This document shows positions 63,971 to 64,000 of a DNA stretch of 64,000 bases, piece after piece. The first letter of the stretch is position 1, and each line of letters begins with the position of its first letter. Origin of the DNA: Glandiceps talaboti (Eukaryota; Hemichordata; Enteropneusta; Spengelidae); NCBI RefSeq assembly GCF_964340395.1, contig NC_135563.1:6946422-7010421 (forward strand), read 5' to 3'. Position numbers and translations under genes: made by a program. The notes under the pieces were generated by a model, which worked only from the letters and a program-made list of their open reading frames with translations, had not been told where the DNA came from and did not search any database.

Positions 63971-64000
63971 AATCAAGATTGTGCTCCAGCCAACCAAGTT

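Overview
This is animal nuclear DNA, AT-rich, with spliced genes (GT-AG introns), tRNA-derived SINEs, many short foldback (MITE-like) elements, microsatellites and one complete-looking Ty3/gypsy LTR retrotransposon. The gene set (MFSD13A/TMEM180, wolframin, THOC3, a glycine N-acyltransferase-like gene, a vertebrate-type Toll-like receptor, a CHMP7-like ESCRT-III gene) fits a marine invertebrate. I favour a non-vertebrate deuterostome such as a hemichordate or cephalochordate, but a lophotrochozoan cannot be excluded.

Layout. 1-2015: repeats and the 3' flank of MFSD13A. 2016-8786 (-): MFSD13A, eight coding exons, complete. 8823-9927: shared divergent promoter region. 9928-18500 (+): wolframin (WFS1), four coding exons, with most of the protein in one last exon. 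18501-23610: convergent intergenic region with foldback elements. 23611-40061 (-): THOC3, six exons and complete. Its intron 3 holds the gypsy element (26176-32402) with 227-bp LTRs that look identical, and its intron 2 holds a GLYAT-like gene on the opposite strand (35273-36163). 40903-43566 (-): a single-exon Toll-like receptor. 43567-47552: repeats, including a decayed L1/Tx1-like LINE reverse-transcriptase fragment. 47553-about 51650: a large 27-bp minisatellite that decays rightwards. 51650-60213: no convincing gene; several repeats, including a minisatellite-bearing element at 58350-59552 that is an inverted relative of 44615-45000. 60214-63760 (-): the last five coding exons of a CHMP7-like gene, whose 5' part lies beyond the right edge; a decayed duplicate of one exon lies at 63847-63970.

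The genes do not form a pathway: they cover ER membrane homeostasis (WFS1), mRNA export (THOC3), acyl-CoA conjugation (GLYAT-like), innate immunity (TLR), nuclear-envelope ESCRT-III function (CHMP7) and an orphan MFS transporter. I found no clearly new functional system. The most unusual features are the minisatellite open in one frame on both strands with 378-bp and 81-bp higher-order repeats, the octamer-bearing repeat array next to the nested gene, the tandem repeat that copies the 5' splice site of a THOC3 exon, and the duplicated dead CHMP7 exon. Exon boundaries come from reading GT/AG sites and checking phase by eye. Family assignments come from remembered protein families, not from a search.
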